Source: Arcicella gelida (lineage in GTDB: Bacteria; Bacteroidota; Bacteroidia; Cytophagales; Spirosomataceae). Taken from it: a stretch of DNA of 64,000 nucleotides. Made by a program: the position numbers and the translations under genes. Position 1 is the first letter of the stretch; each line of letters starts with the position of its first letter. Below are positions 9,260 through 17,655 of the stretch, piece after piece. The stretch spans positions 1-64,000 of the forward strand of contig NZ_JAYGIL010000025.1 in NCBI RefSeq assembly GCF_034931025.1, in the 5' to 3' direction. A model generated the notes under the pieces. The model made no database searches. It was not told the origin of the DNA and worked only from the letters and a program-made list of their open reading frames with translations.

Positions 9260-9407
9260 TATAAAATAAATTCTAGCTTGTTGCTCGTGCGACACGAGCA
9301 ACAGCAAAGATTGAACAGTAAATTGATATTTTATCCTGTAAAATATCTGAACGACAATCGGATTACTAACGTCTATTTCCCTTGATTTATGATTGACGGA
9401 AGGATAA

Positions 9408-9628
9408 ATCTCAAAGCCTAATTTCTAAACCTCAAAGCCACACTAAAATATCTCAAAGACACAGTCATATATCAAAAAGCCTAATGTCTAAATCTAAAAT
9501 CCACAACAAAATATCTAAATGCCCAAGTTCTAAATCTAAAATCCACAATAAAATATCTAAATGCCTAAACTCTAAATCTTAAATCCATAAGCATATACCT
9601 AAATGCCCAAGCTCTAAGTCTAAATGAT
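9408..9628. repeat. 21/42-bp tandem array, array 1
   Basis: Units start at 9408, 9450, 9471, 9513, 9555 and 9597, so the spacing is 42, 21, 42, 42 and 42 bp. Each 42-bp unit splits into two related 21-bp halves beginning ATCT(C/A)AA. Units have diverged from each other but keep the length exactly. Read on the minus strand, the direction of the gene at 9707, the repeat gives seven-codon blocks rich in Leu and Ile, broken by stop codons. It fills the gap between the GH43 gene and the 245-aa gene; nothing else is seen there. Confidence 0.9.
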
Positions 9629-9706
9629 GGATGAATAAATCTAATATCACTAGCTAATATTGATAATGATGTAGACGATAGTTTTCTTGCGATACTCAGT
9701 TTTACC

Positions 9707-10444
9707 TTAGATGTCCCTTCTTTTGAAAGAGATGCCCTTAATTAATCCGTATTCGTAGCTCTTCACACCAAAGATGACCTTGATATAGGCTTTTACGTCC
9801 AAAGCAATATCCAATAAGCCCGTTTTATCATGATATAGCAAGGTGTTTTTTGTCGAGCGACTGCCCGAATATTCTACGTGGGTGTTCATTACAGCTAAGT
9901 TGCAAGCCCTTAATTGATTGATGTACGCTTTCAAGGTAGGAATCTGTAAAGGAATTTCATTGGGATGATACTCTGGATGAGCTGCAAGGAGACGTACAAG
10001 CGCATCTAAATGTTCAACCAAGTAATTATAACTCTGTTGCGAAGTAGAGATAGTTACGATAGGTTCTTCAGGCGTTTCTTTTTTCATTCTTTTAAGGGTA
10101 GATAAAGCTTTTTTACCTTGAATTTTGCGGTTGATAGCTTTTGCTCTCGCCACAGTTAGGTCATCCACGCCTGATATTCTGAAAGCATTAACCAATTTAG
10201 TTGATAATGACTTTAACGACGCAAAAGCCTCTTGTCGTTGACTAATCGCATGATTTTGAGCCACCACTTTAAGCGAATGTTCAGCCAAAGCCGCCTTCGT
10301 TTTAGTCAGTAAAGCCTGTAAATTAGCAATTTTCAAATCCTCACGAGAAGGATTATAACGCTCTTCAAAATTAATACAATAAGAAATAAGGGTTTCGAAA
10401 TTAGCAAGGTTCTTAGCTTGCCCTGATTCTGAGGTAGTTGACAT
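9707..10444 (-). CDS. Uncharacterised 245-aa protein, paralogue of the gene at 50450
   Basis: I recognise no characterised domain. The protein starts MSTTSESGQAKNLANFE, is probably mostly helical, has no signal peptide or membrane segment, and carries a basic middle (INRKIQGKKA). It ends YIKVIFGVKSYEY followed by a basic tail. The gene at 50450 encodes a clear relative: the same MSTT(S/T)E(S/T)G start, the same RKxQGKKA block, HPNE/APNE followed by a TLQ/TLK helix, and the same VKxYIKxIFG end. Both copies are single genes and both have a 21-bp tandem array directly 3'. Proteins of this build are widespread in Bacteroidota without a known role. Coding is very likely; function is unknown. Confidence 0.85.
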   Translation of the reverse strand: MSTTSESGQAKNLANFETLISYCINFEERYNPSREDLKIANLQALLTKTKAALAEHSLKVVAQNHAISQRQEAFASLKSLSTKLVNAFRISGVDDLTVARAKAINRKIQGKKALSTLKRMKKETPEEPIVTISTSQQSYNYLVEHLDALVRLLAAHPEYHPNEIPLQIPTLKAYINQLRACNLAVMNTHVEYSGSRSTKNTLLYHDKTGLLDIALDVKAYIKVIFGVKSYEYGLIKGISFKRRDI

Positions 10445-10526
10445 GACTGTAGAGGGTTTTGGTTTGGTTTATTGGTTGTGGTAGAATGTGCTTTGTGAAA
10501 ATAGCATCAAAAACAACATTATTTTA

Positions 10527-11654
10527 TTACTCAGATTCTTTTGTCGATGTTATTTCACTGTAATTAAATTCTACTTTACTTTGGGTAATAACTTCGTTCA
10601 ATACATTATTAAGATAGCCCATTTCAATCGTATTTATAAAGCGTTGTTTAAGTATTGGGATATTGATTATTTCTTCAATACAATTCATATACTTATCAAT
10701 AATTGCTTTTACTAAATATATTTTGTGTGCGTTCTCTTCTATTTTAGTTGAGATAACATCAACAGATTCATCAGATTTAATGACAAAGCTTATCGGGAAC
10801 TTCTGTATTTTATCTATATCAAGAAAGTACTTTTTAAAATCAAGTGTTTCAGTGACTTGAAAAAAACGACCTAGTGGACGCATTACAAAGTCAATTCCAC
10901 CGTCATTCGCATTCGTTCTTCCAGTTTTATAAAGCTTTAGATTTTCTTTTGTGAGTTTATCTATTTCAAAACCCCAGAATATTGTTTGGTCTTGATAATA
11001 ATATTTTAAAATGGAATAGCTTACAATTTCAAAAAGCCTTGCATCAACATTTGGAGCTAATAAGTTATTAATGAAATCAATTACTTCTTCAGGGTTTGAA
11101 TTTTCTATTGCCTGTAATTCTTCACAAACATCTACAAAACGTTGAAAAGAATCTTGTTTGGTTTTGATGTATTCATCAATAATTTCAAGAATAACGGAGG
11201 CTAAATTATATGTTTCGATACCTACTTTTACTTTAAGTAGATTTTCATTAATCCAATATCTATTGGTTTCATGATTTCTTAAAATGGGAATGATTTCATC
11301 ATTGGGAAAATACTTTTGAAATTCAGCATTCATGCGATTATTGAGTGCATGGTTTTGAAGTTTACTGCCAAAAGGTAGCTCTCTTTGACGTGTGAATAGC
11401 TTACTGAATTCAGCTCCTTCGTATTCAGAATAAGTATTTGTTGATTCGAAGTTTTTGGAAATGTAATCTTCCAGAATCACGTAAATAGCATAGAGGTTAG
11501 CAAAACTAGAGCGAGCCTTTGAACCCTTATTAGCCGAACGAGTTTTTAAATTAATGTATTGAATCAGATGACTATTGTTGAAAATATCATTAGCATTTTC
11601 CCCGAATTTATGATTGAGGATTGTCTTAATATTAGTCGTGAATAGGTGTTCCAT
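10527..11654 (-). CDS. Type II restriction endonuclease, probable partner of the adenine methylase
   Basis: This 375-aa protein overlaps the 3' end of the methylase gene by 23 bp, the usual R-M arrangement. Its C-terminal half has a PD-(D/E)xK-like layout: a helix glutamate in RLFEIVSYS (E209), then D255 in NDGGIDF and an FFQVTE strand (266-269). The usual lysine after the Q/E is replaced by threonine, as in some divergent nuclease families, so the exact metal site is uncertain. The frame opens at a TTG at 11666, but the ATG at 11654 is the more likely start. If it follows its methylase it should cut at ATGCAT. Identification rests mainly on context plus the DGGIDF motif. Confidence 0.75.
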   Translation of the reverse strand: MEHLFTTNIKTILNHKFGENANDIFNNSHLIQYINLKTRSANKGSKARSSFANLYAIYVILEDYISKNFESTNTYSEYEGAEFSKLFTRQRELPFGSKLQNHALNNRMNAEFQKYFPNDEIIPILRNHETNRYWINENLLKVKVGIETYNLASVILEIIDEYIKTKQDSFQRFVDVCEELQAIENSNPEEVIDFINNLLAPNVDARLFEIVSYSILKYYYQDQTIFWGFEIDKLTKENLKLYKTGRTNANDGGIDFVMRPLGRFFQVTETLDFKKYFLDIDKIQKFPISFVIKSDESVDVISTKIEENAHKIYLVKAIIDKYMNCIEEIINIPILKQRFINTIEMGYLNNVLNEVITQSKVEFNYSEITSTKESE

Positions 11655-12516
11655 TGGGTTCTTCAAAGAGTGTTAAGTTGTAGTTATTTGTTAATCTTTC
11701 TGTTTCAAATGTTCTTACTTCTTTTTCAAGTTTTTCACCCTTATACTCTTTTGCTAATTGAAGTCTTCTTAAACCTATTTTGATATATTCTTCTTGTAAT
11801 TCAATACCAATACATTTTCTGTTTAATGCTTTAGCTACAGCACAAGTAGTAAAAGTGCCAGAGAAGGGGTCTAAAACTAAATCATTTTCGTTTGAACTTG
11901 CTTTGATGATACGTTCGAGTAGTGCGATAGGTTTTTGTGTAGGATGATTTTCGTATTCATCCATTCGATAACGAACCCTTGAGAATTCCCAAACATTGCC
12001 AGGAACTTTCTCTGAATTATAAACCGTTGGAATAGCTTTACGGTAGTCAATTAGCTTTCTTTTTGCTCCTGTTTTAGCTTCTACCAAAATATCATTGGCG
12101 TTGAAAGTATAGCTATTTTTATCTTTCACACAAAAAAGAATAGGTTCATACATTGACCCAAAATACTTTTTGGCTTGTACTCCAGAACTATCATAACTCC
12201 AAATGACTCTTGATAAAATATCTAGTTTCTTACGTAAGTAAATATCAAAAAAAGGCATAAACTGTGTAGCCGTCATTACATAAAAACTACCATTGGGCTT
12301 GAGCTTTTTTAAACAAAGGTCAATCCATTGATAGCACCAATCTAAATATGCTTCTTCACTTGCCCATTTTTCAATATGTCCACTAAAGTTTTTGCCAATA
12401 TTATAAGGAGGGTCAGCAAAAATCAAGTCAACAGAATTATCTGCTACTTGCGTTTGCAAAGCTGTCAAAGCATCTCCGTGAATAATTTTATGATTATTTG
12501 TGCCAAAAATTTCCAT
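11632..12516 (-). CDS. DNA adenine N6-methyltransferase, YhdJ/AvaIII-like (ATGCAT)
   Basis: This 294-aa methylase has motif IV DPPY at D35-Y38 before the SAM-binding DPFSGTFTT, the beta-class order. Long segments match the YhdJ (M.EcoKII) type: SYDSSGVQAKKYFGSMYEP, VEAKTGAKRKLIDYRK, KVPGNVWEF and ENHPTQKP. That group methylates adenine in ATGCAT. The frame opens with a TTG at 12549, but that codon lies in a TAAATTTG -7 box. The ATG at 12516 is therefore chosen. It protects host DNA from the endonuclease encoded downstream. The enzyme class is certain; the target sequence is inferred from similarity. Confidence 0.92.
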   Translation of the reverse strand: MEIFGTNNHKIIHGDALTALQTQVADNSVDLIFADPPYNIGKNFSGHIEKWASEEAYLDWCYQWIDLCLKKLKPNGSFYVMTATQFMPFFDIYLRKKLDILSRVIWSYDSSGVQAKKYFGSMYEPILFCVKDKNSYTFNANDILVEAKTGAKRKLIDYRKAIPTVYNSEKVPGNVWEFSRVRYRMDEYENHPTQKPIALLERIIKASSNENDLVLDPFSGTFTTCAVAKALNRKCIGIELQEEYIKIGLRRLQLAKEYKGEKLEKEVRTFETERLTNNYNLTLFEEPNGTPIHD

Positions 12517-12546
12517 TGTCGAACTGGTTGTACTAATAAATATAGA

Positions 12547-12554
12547 CAAATTTA
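12547..12554 (-). promoter_or_regulatory. -7 box for the restriction-modification genes
   Basis: On the minus strand TAAATTTG fits the Bacteroidota -7 consensus TAnnTTTG, 31 bp upstream of the ATG at 12516. It overlaps and rules out the TTG at 12549 as a start. Confidence 0.5.
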
Positions 12555-12612
12555 GTTATTCCTGACAATAAAGAAGGGTAGAAGCCTATAAAATGCCTCC
12601 TTCAAAAGTATT

Positions 12613-12660
12613 TTACAACTTCTTCACAAAATGGTGACTACTAATCTGAAAACTTTCATC
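12613..12660 (-). pseudogene. 3' remnant of a GNAT acetyltransferase gene
   Basis: The minus strand encodes SFQISSHHFVKKL and a stop. This nearly repeats the C-terminus of the intact GNAT gene at 14465 (GFQISSHHFVKKLS). Only about 15 codons are left. The remnant ends at the edge of a family A palindrome at 12661, so the rest was lost at that junction. Confidence 0.7.
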
Positions 12661-12690
12661 AAACGGTAACCGCAAGGGTTTACCGCTACA
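12661..12690. repeat. Palindromic repeat, family A copy 1 (single)
   Basis: AAACGGTAACCGCAAGGG runs into TTTACCGCTACA. This is the same element found as inverted pairs at 25376, 32988 and 48879. It directly abuts the GNAT remnant. Confidence 0.8.
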
Positions 12691-12777
12691 GGTGTACATG
12701 ATATAAAGAAAAGAGGCTAATGACAAATCTATTATCCATTGTCTTATTTTTAATGGCTTTATGGAATAATGAATCTT

Positions 12778-13476
12778 TTATTCTTTTTTATTCTCCTCTT
12801 TACACCAAACAAGGATACTACCTACATTATAACATCCATTAGGTAATGTATTAAAGAATTTATCAAATGAATCTTTCATATTCAAAGTTGACTCAAGTTG
12901 CTCAAGCAAATGAACAATCTTATCTGCTTCTTTGATTTTTCCGACATAGACTTCTGGAGTCCAGTATTGTTTTGTTGATTCTTTATTAAGGGTAGAATAT
13001 TTTATTGAATAAATAACACCATCAGTACCAATACGCCAACCTTTTATATCTTTTCCATCACGCATAGAGAAGATGCCTGCATTATTGAACATCACGTAAA
13101 TCTGTTTGGCTATTTCGGTGTCAATCTTTACTGTATTCTTATATTCTTTATGACGTTTAGGTTTATTCTCCTTGTAATTACCTTCTTGATTGGAGTCAGA
13201 TATTTTAGTAGTAAAATTTGTTAATGTTCCTTTAAAGTTTTTGAAATCTTTAGTCCAAATACGAATACATTGTCTTTCTGAAGTAAAACTAAAATCTAAA
13301 CTATCACTATGGTTTTTACCAATAGAAAATAGCTTTTTAGACTTTGTATTTACTTCATGAAGATGAATATCGTTACTATTAAAATGAGAATGATGAAAGT
13401 AATCGCTACTTTTAATAGTAATGAATGTATAAAAGTTGGTAAGAAAAAAGTAATAAGTAGTGATGGTTGCTAACAT
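12778..13476 (-). CDS. Uncharacterised protein, 232 aa
   Basis: I do not recognise a named family with confidence. The first 20 residues (MLATITTYYFFLTNFYTFIT) are hydrophobic and aromatic and may anchor or export it. The middle is basic and lysine-rich around residue 100-115. The C-terminal half carries GWRIGTDGVIYSIKYS and YWTPEVYVGK, a beta-strand pattern. The ATG at 13476 is the only good start. It lies between the R-M pair and a TraB-like gene, all on the minus strand and spaced about 100-250 bp, so a shared operon is not evident. Base composition is AT-rich like the rest of this accessory block. Confidence 0.65.
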   Translation of the reverse strand: MLATITTYYFFLTNFYTFITIKSSDYFHHSHFNSNDIHLHEVNTKSKKLFSIGKNHSDSLDFSFTSERQCIRIWTKDFKNFKGTLTNFTTKISDSNQEGNYKENKPKRHKEYKNTVKIDTEIAKQIYVMFNNAGIFSMRDGKDIKGWRIGTDGVIYSIKYSTLNKESTKQYWTPEVYVGKIKEADKIVHLLEQLESTLNMKDSFDKFFNTLPNGCYNVGSILVWCKEENKKE

Positions 13477-13566
13477 ATTTTATCAATTTATGAATATAGT
13501 CTTGCCATTTATTTACTTTTTTGTTGGGTTTAATCATTTCATATAAGCATATTTTAGCACTTTCAT

Positions 13567-14418
13567 TTACTTCAAACTATCAAACTCAATAAACTGATAT
13601 TCTGGCGAAGATTCCAATAATTGTCTTAAAACAGCAGCATGACCATTCCCAAAAATTACTAATATTCTATCTTTACTACTTTCAGTTATTTGTTGCAGTT
13701 TTCTGAAAATTCGTAAGTTTCTATTATACCACCAGATAGATAAAATATCTGCACCTCTTTGATTGTCTAATTTAAAATCTCCTACCAAATATGCACCATA
13801 GCCTAATTTATGAGATTCGCTGGTATTGATATTTTTAATGTATTTCAATAGGTTGGTAGTTGCAGGTAGTTTTTCTTGATAATCAAACCATTTCATATAC
13901 ATTGCATTGAACTTATCGTCATTTTGGAAATCAAAATCCTTGAATAACTTTTGAAAATATACTGAATCTAATTTTACTAAATCTTCATCAAAAGAATCAG
14001 CATCAATACCATAGATAGTATCTATTTTCATTTCATTAGCTACTCTCAACGCTATTTGGTAGCGTTCGTCTCTTTCATTTCTTGAATTTCCCGCTTTATA
14101 TTTTCTGAGTTTTTCTGTAGCATTCCATTTTGGTGCGGCTTCAATAGCAATTTTTGTAGGTTTGAATTGTTTAATATAATTTACCAATTCTGTAACTTCA
14201 GATTTTTTGGGTTCCTTTAGTACATCAATTTTATCGGTATCATTTACTTTATTGATGTCTAAATTAGGATAATCAAAATGAAAAGTACCTACCACTAAAA
14301 CTTGTGCTTTTTCTTTAGGAAAAAATGAAGAAGGTTGTTTGATTTCGTTTTTTTGTCCGAATAGACTAAATGTATTGATTATTAATACAATTGTGGAGAT
14401 TAGGTTTAAGGGCTTCAT
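13567..14418 (-). CDS. DUF5694 (TraB/PrgY-like) protein
   Basis: This 283-aa protein has a signal peptide (about residues 1-21, ending SLFG). It then carries the marks of the DUF5694 group of the TraB/ChaN-like fold: VLVVGTFHFD at the first strand, IAIEAAPKW, and near the end VIFGNGHAAVLRQLLES. The histidines in GTFHF and GNGHA are probably the metal or catalytic residues by analogy with TraB/Tiki enzymes. It is expected in the periplasm. Its substrate is unknown. It stands alone between a GNAT gene and the 232-aa gene. Confidence 0.8.
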   Translation of the reverse strand: MKPLNLISTIVLIINTFSLFGQKNEIKQPSSFFPKEKAQVLVVGTFHFDYPNLDINKVNDTDKIDVLKEPKKSEVTELVNYIKQFKPTKIAIEAAPKWNATEKLRKYKAGNSRNERDERYQIALRVANEMKIDTIYGIDADSFDEDLVKLDSVYFQKLFKDFDFQNDDKFNAMYMKWFDYQEKLPATTNLLKYIKNINTSESHKLGYGAYLVGDFKLDNQRGADILSIWWYNRNLRIFRKLQQITESSKDRILVIFGNGHAAVLRQLLESSPEYQFIEFDSLK

Positions 14419-14464
14419 TAGAGATAACTTGTTAAAGTCTTTGGGTTTAGATTTTTATTAAATG

Positions 14465-14887
14465 TTAAGATAACTTCTTTACAAAATGGTGGCTACTAAT
14501 CTGGAAGCCTTTGTTGAGGTATAAACGATGGGCGGTATGGCGGGTTGGACCAGAATCTAGGGTAACACAATCGTAGTTGTTAGCTTTGGCTAAATCTATT
14601 ACATAATCTAACAAAGCAGTTCCATAGCCTTCGCCTCTTACTTTATCAGAAGTTGTGAGGTCGTCGATATAAATTTGTTTGCCATTATAAAGCATTTGCA
14701 AATACCTAAAACCAATGGCAGAAACTACTTCATCGTCTTTTTCAATGTATGCTAATTGATAACCCTCACTAAACATTTGGAGTACTGTTTCTACAAATAC
14801 TTCTTCCGTAAGATGTGGACGAAGTAAACTTATTACATACCAACATTTGCGAACTTCTGCTTCAGTGTGAGCTATCTTTATGGTCAT
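14465..14887 (-). CDS. GNAT family N-acetyltransferase
   Basis: This 140-aa enzyme transfers an acetyl group from acetyl-CoA. The CoA-binding loop reads VRGEGYGTALLDY, followed by ANNYDCVTLDSG and the C-terminal YLNKGFQIS, the standard order of motifs A and B. The length suits a single-domain GNAT. The acceptor substrate is not predictable. A decayed copy of its C-terminus is seen at 12613, so the gene was once duplicated locally. Confidence 0.88.
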   Translation of the reverse strand: MTIKIAHTEAEVRKCWYVISLLRPHLTEEVFVETVLQMFSEGYQLAYIEKDDEVVSAIGFRYLQMLYNGKQIYIDDLTTSDKVRGEGYGTALLDYVIDLAKANNYDCVTLDSGPTRHTAHRLYLNKGFQISSHHFVKKLS

Positions 14888-14982
14888 ATTTATTGAGTGA
14901 ATTTTGAGTTGTGAGTTAGTGAATTAGCGAGTTAGTGATTGAGTGAATTGTGAGTTTTGAATTAAATTCATTATCAAATAGA

Positions 14983-15022
14983 TTCCTATTAGGAGCTGAA
15001 TTAATTCACCTCCTAATAGGAA
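14983..15022. repeat. Hairpin element, family C copy 1
   Basis: A perfect 13-bp stem, TTCCTATTAGGAG with CTCCTAATAGGAA, encloses a loop containing GAATTAATTC. The element at 21125 shares CTATTAG and the same loop core but has a different, still perfectly paired, stem. It lies between the GNAT gene and the end of the 475-aa membrane gene. Confidence 0.65.
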
Positions 15023-15058
15023 AATAACTCCATTCTCAAATCTTCAAATTAAAAAACG

Positions 15059-16486
15059 CTATTCCTCTTGAAAATCCTCAGAAATCAATTTGCGTAATTG
15101 TTGATGAGGACGAAGGTTTGGTCTTTTCGAGAATATCGCTTTGTCGCCACCAGCCGAAGAAGCTTTTGCTTTACTAGCCAGTGTTGCCGTATCGAAATAT
15201 TGGTCTCTTACAAATTGATTTACTTCATCGGTATTGATAACGTCTCTCACCATTGAACCTTTTCCAAAGCCATCGTTATAAGCACCAATCCTAGAATCAG
15301 TTTCTGCCAAACGAGTTTCACGTTCAATCTCTTTGATTTCCTCCAAAAGATTTTTCTTCTGAATTTCCAAAGATTCAAAGCTTGGTAATAATTGTAAATC
15401 GTTTTCAAAGATATTCTTTTGAACAATTTGCTCTGCCAAGTCTTTTTCTACTTCTTGCAATTGTGTAACCAATTTTAATTTTTCTTTCTTCAAACGTTTC
15501 AAACGTGGGTCAATCTGCAACCATTTCGACCAATAACATTGTAAAACAGGAAAGGCAATACCCAAACAAATAGCACCAGCCAAAGCAAACAAAATACCTG
15601 ATAACACAAATGACGTTAATGCCCAAGGACTATTCACCAATTTTTCATTCAGTTGGTCGAATACTCTTAATTTTTCATCAATTTGTCGAGTAACATTAGC
15701 GGGTAGAGGAGCCGTTGGGTTTAGCGGGTCGAAGCTTTGGTTTTGTAATTGTTTGATAGATTTGTTTACGCCCTCTTTCATTTTATCAGTCTTGTAGGCT
15801 TCGTACCTAAACCAACCCAAAATAAAGAGCGTTGCAACGGCAAAAACTACCGTAATACTTTTAAACCAAACATATACTTTTTTAGAGCGTTCTGAATTTG
15901 CATCGTTATAAGGCGATTCAATCAAACGTTCGTAAGCTGGTTTTAATAAAATAGAAAGCATTGCCAAGCCAACCGCAAATGACCAAGCTTCAAAATTATT
16001 ACGAATGTTAAGGGCATACGCAACGATTTCGTGCGAGATAATTAAATCGCCAGCCACAAAAGATACTCCAGCCAAAAAGTAAATAATTCCTGCAAATAAA
16101 GAGTATTTATGTGCTACAGCTTTTCTTTTTTCGTATAAAGTGTTCGCCGTTTCTTGATTTTCGTTTAACTGATTTTCAAGACGGTCTCTGTTTTTGCCAG
16201 CTAAATTTACATTTAAAATTCTTGCTTGTAGTGCATCAAAAGCTTCTTTAGAGCGAGTTTTAACATGTTCGATTACTTTTTCTAAATCGCTTAGTTCTTG
16301 CTTTTTCTCATTTAGTTGACGAGAAAGCCATTCGAAATTTACTTGAGAAGAAAGATAACCTTCATAAGTATTTCTATCCACCGATTCCAAACCACCATGA
16401 TAGCCATGTTGAAAATCGTAATTTTCGGTATGTGTAGCAGGAGTATTTGCTAGCATACGATTATTGTTGTGTTCAGTATTTTCCAT
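15059..16486 (-). CDS. Coiled-coil membrane protein, 475 aa
   Basis: No known family is recognised. Residues about 50-130 form a coiled coil (NEKKQELSDLEKVIEH, RLENQLNENQ). Next come hydrophobic segments at about 135-160, 165-190, 210-230 and 290-320 (FVLSGILFALAGAICLG). A second coiled coil spans 335-395 (LKKEKLKLVTQLQEVEKD). The tail, with a GKGS turn, is polar and probably cytoplasmic. It starts 1 bp after the stop of the gene at 16488, which encodes a protein of the same layout. The two probably form one complex in the inner membrane. Its role is unknown. Confidence 0.85.
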   Translation of the reverse strand: MENTEHNNNRMLANTPATHTENYDFQHGYHGGLESVDRNTYEGYLSSQVNFEWLSRQLNEKKQELSDLEKVIEHVKTRSKEAFDALQARILNVNLAGKNRDRLENQLNENQETANTLYEKRKAVAHKYSLFAGIIYFLAGVSFVAGDLIISHEIVAYALNIRNNFEAWSFAVGLAMLSILLKPAYERLIESPYNDANSERSKKVYVWFKSITVVFAVATLFILGWFRYEAYKTDKMKEGVNKSIKQLQNQSFDPLNPTAPLPANVTRQIDEKLRVFDQLNEKLVNSPWALTSFVLSGILFALAGAICLGIAFPVLQCYWSKWLQIDPRLKRLKKEKLKLVTQLQEVEKDLAEQIVQKNIFENDLQLLPSFESLEIQKKNLLEEIKEIERETRLAETDSRIGAYNDGFGKGSMVRDVINTDEVNQFVRDQYFDTATLASKAKASSAGGDKAIFSKRPNLRPHQQLRKLISEDFQEE

Positions 16487-16487
16487 G

Positions 16488-17561
16488 TTATTCTTCTTCT
16501 CCTAAAATTGTTTTCACTTGATTGTTATTCAATTTATTTCGATAGTTCTGTGCCAAATGATATTCACTTTCAAATACTTTAATCAGCATATCTCTTTGGG
16601 CTTTTAGCTTTAGATTGATAGTACTCAATTTGGTGAGTTCAGGTAAAATATCTTGTTTTTTCTGGCGATACTTTTCGATTTCAGCTTTATGCTTTTCGAT
16701 GTCTGCTTCCCATTCTGCTACTTTCTTGATTTTGTCTTTATACAATTGGTTTCGCTTTTGAAAAATGCTAAAATCATCTTTGAAAATCGTAAGATTTCCC
16801 AAGAATAATTTTCCAGAAAACATAAATAAAAAGAAGATAAAAGCGAATAAAGCCCAAGCTTGAAGAGGAGGTTTTGAAGCATAGATTTGTGCAAAAACAA
16901 AGAACGAAGCCGCCAAAGGCATACCTACTTCTTCTAATAATCTTTTCCAAGTACTTTCTTTACTTTCGTCGTGCAAGAAAGAAATTCTACCAAAAAGGTT
17001 GAACATCCCTGCTAGAAATACTCCTAATGCAATAAAAGCAGTTTCTTGAAATTGCCCTTGTAAAGATTCTCTGATAAGATAATAATTACCAACTGCAATG
17101 CCCGTAGCAAGTGTTAAGCCCACAACGGTTCTCAATAAATGATGTTGCTCAGTAAATTCTTGATTTTTGAGTGCTTGAATTTGCTGTTCAACTTCTTTTA
17201 CCAAGCTTTCTTTTTCGTTAATCCAGTAATTAAGCTCACCAATTTCTTCTTGGTGTTGAGCAATCACTTTATCGGTTTCGGCAGTTTGTTGCGAGAAGTA
17301 ATGACGAATGATAGAAACCTTTTCGTCGGGATTAGAACCCGAAAGCCCGAAAATAACGCCTTCGTCTCGAAGAATATCTTCGTTGATAAGCCAATCGGGT
17401 TGGTCATTGATAGGATGTGAAAACGTTGGTGCAGGCTGAGTAACTGTCACCAACGTTTCGTTTGAAGATACCTCTTCTGCGATTGGTATCTCTATATTTG
17501 TATTTTCAATGGTAGGTTTGTTGCCACGGAAAACATATTTCAACTTGTCGAAAAAAGACAT
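16488..17561 (-). CDS. Coiled-coil membrane protein, 357 aa
   Basis: I do not recognise a family. The N-terminal 60 residues are polar and disordered, followed by WLINEDILRDEGVIFGLSG. A coiled coil at about 95-135 (HQEEIGELNYWINEKESL) leads into hydrophobic segments at about 140-160, 170-190, 210-225 and 235-255. A long second coiled coil follows (KKVAEWEADIEKHKAE). The frame opens with a TTG at 17585, but the ATG at 17561 (MSFFDKLKYVF) is the more credible start. Layout mirrors its downstream neighbour at 15059, 1 bp away, suggesting ancient paralogues acting together. Confidence 0.85.
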   Translation of the reverse strand: MSFFDKLKYVFRGNKPTIENTNIEIPIAEEVSSNETLVTVTQPAPTFSHPINDQPDWLINEDILRDEGVIFGLSGSNPDEKVSIIRHYFSQQTAETDKVIAQHQEEIGELNYWINEKESLVKEVEQQIQALKNQEFTEQHHLLRTVVGLTLATGIAVGNYYLIRESLQGQFQETAFIALGVFLAGMFNLFGRISFLHDESKESTWKRLLEEVGMPLAASFFVFAQIYASKPPLQAWALFAFIFFLFMFSGKLFLGNLTIFKDDFSIFQKRNQLYKDKIKKVAEWEADIEKHKAEIEKYRQKKQDILPELTKLSTINLKLKAQRDMLIKVFESEYHLAQNYRNKLNNNQVKTILGEEE

Positions 17562-17655
17562 AAGGTCGTGAATAAATAGTTTCAAGAAAGACCGAATTTG
17601 GTAAAAAAAACTTTATTCGACAAAGAAATTATGAGGAATGGCAGATATACAAGTT

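Noticed and set aside
9408..9628. CRISPR array
   Set aside because: Units are directly adjoining and diverged, with no unique spacers between identical repeats, and no cas gene is present. The same holds for the other four arrays.
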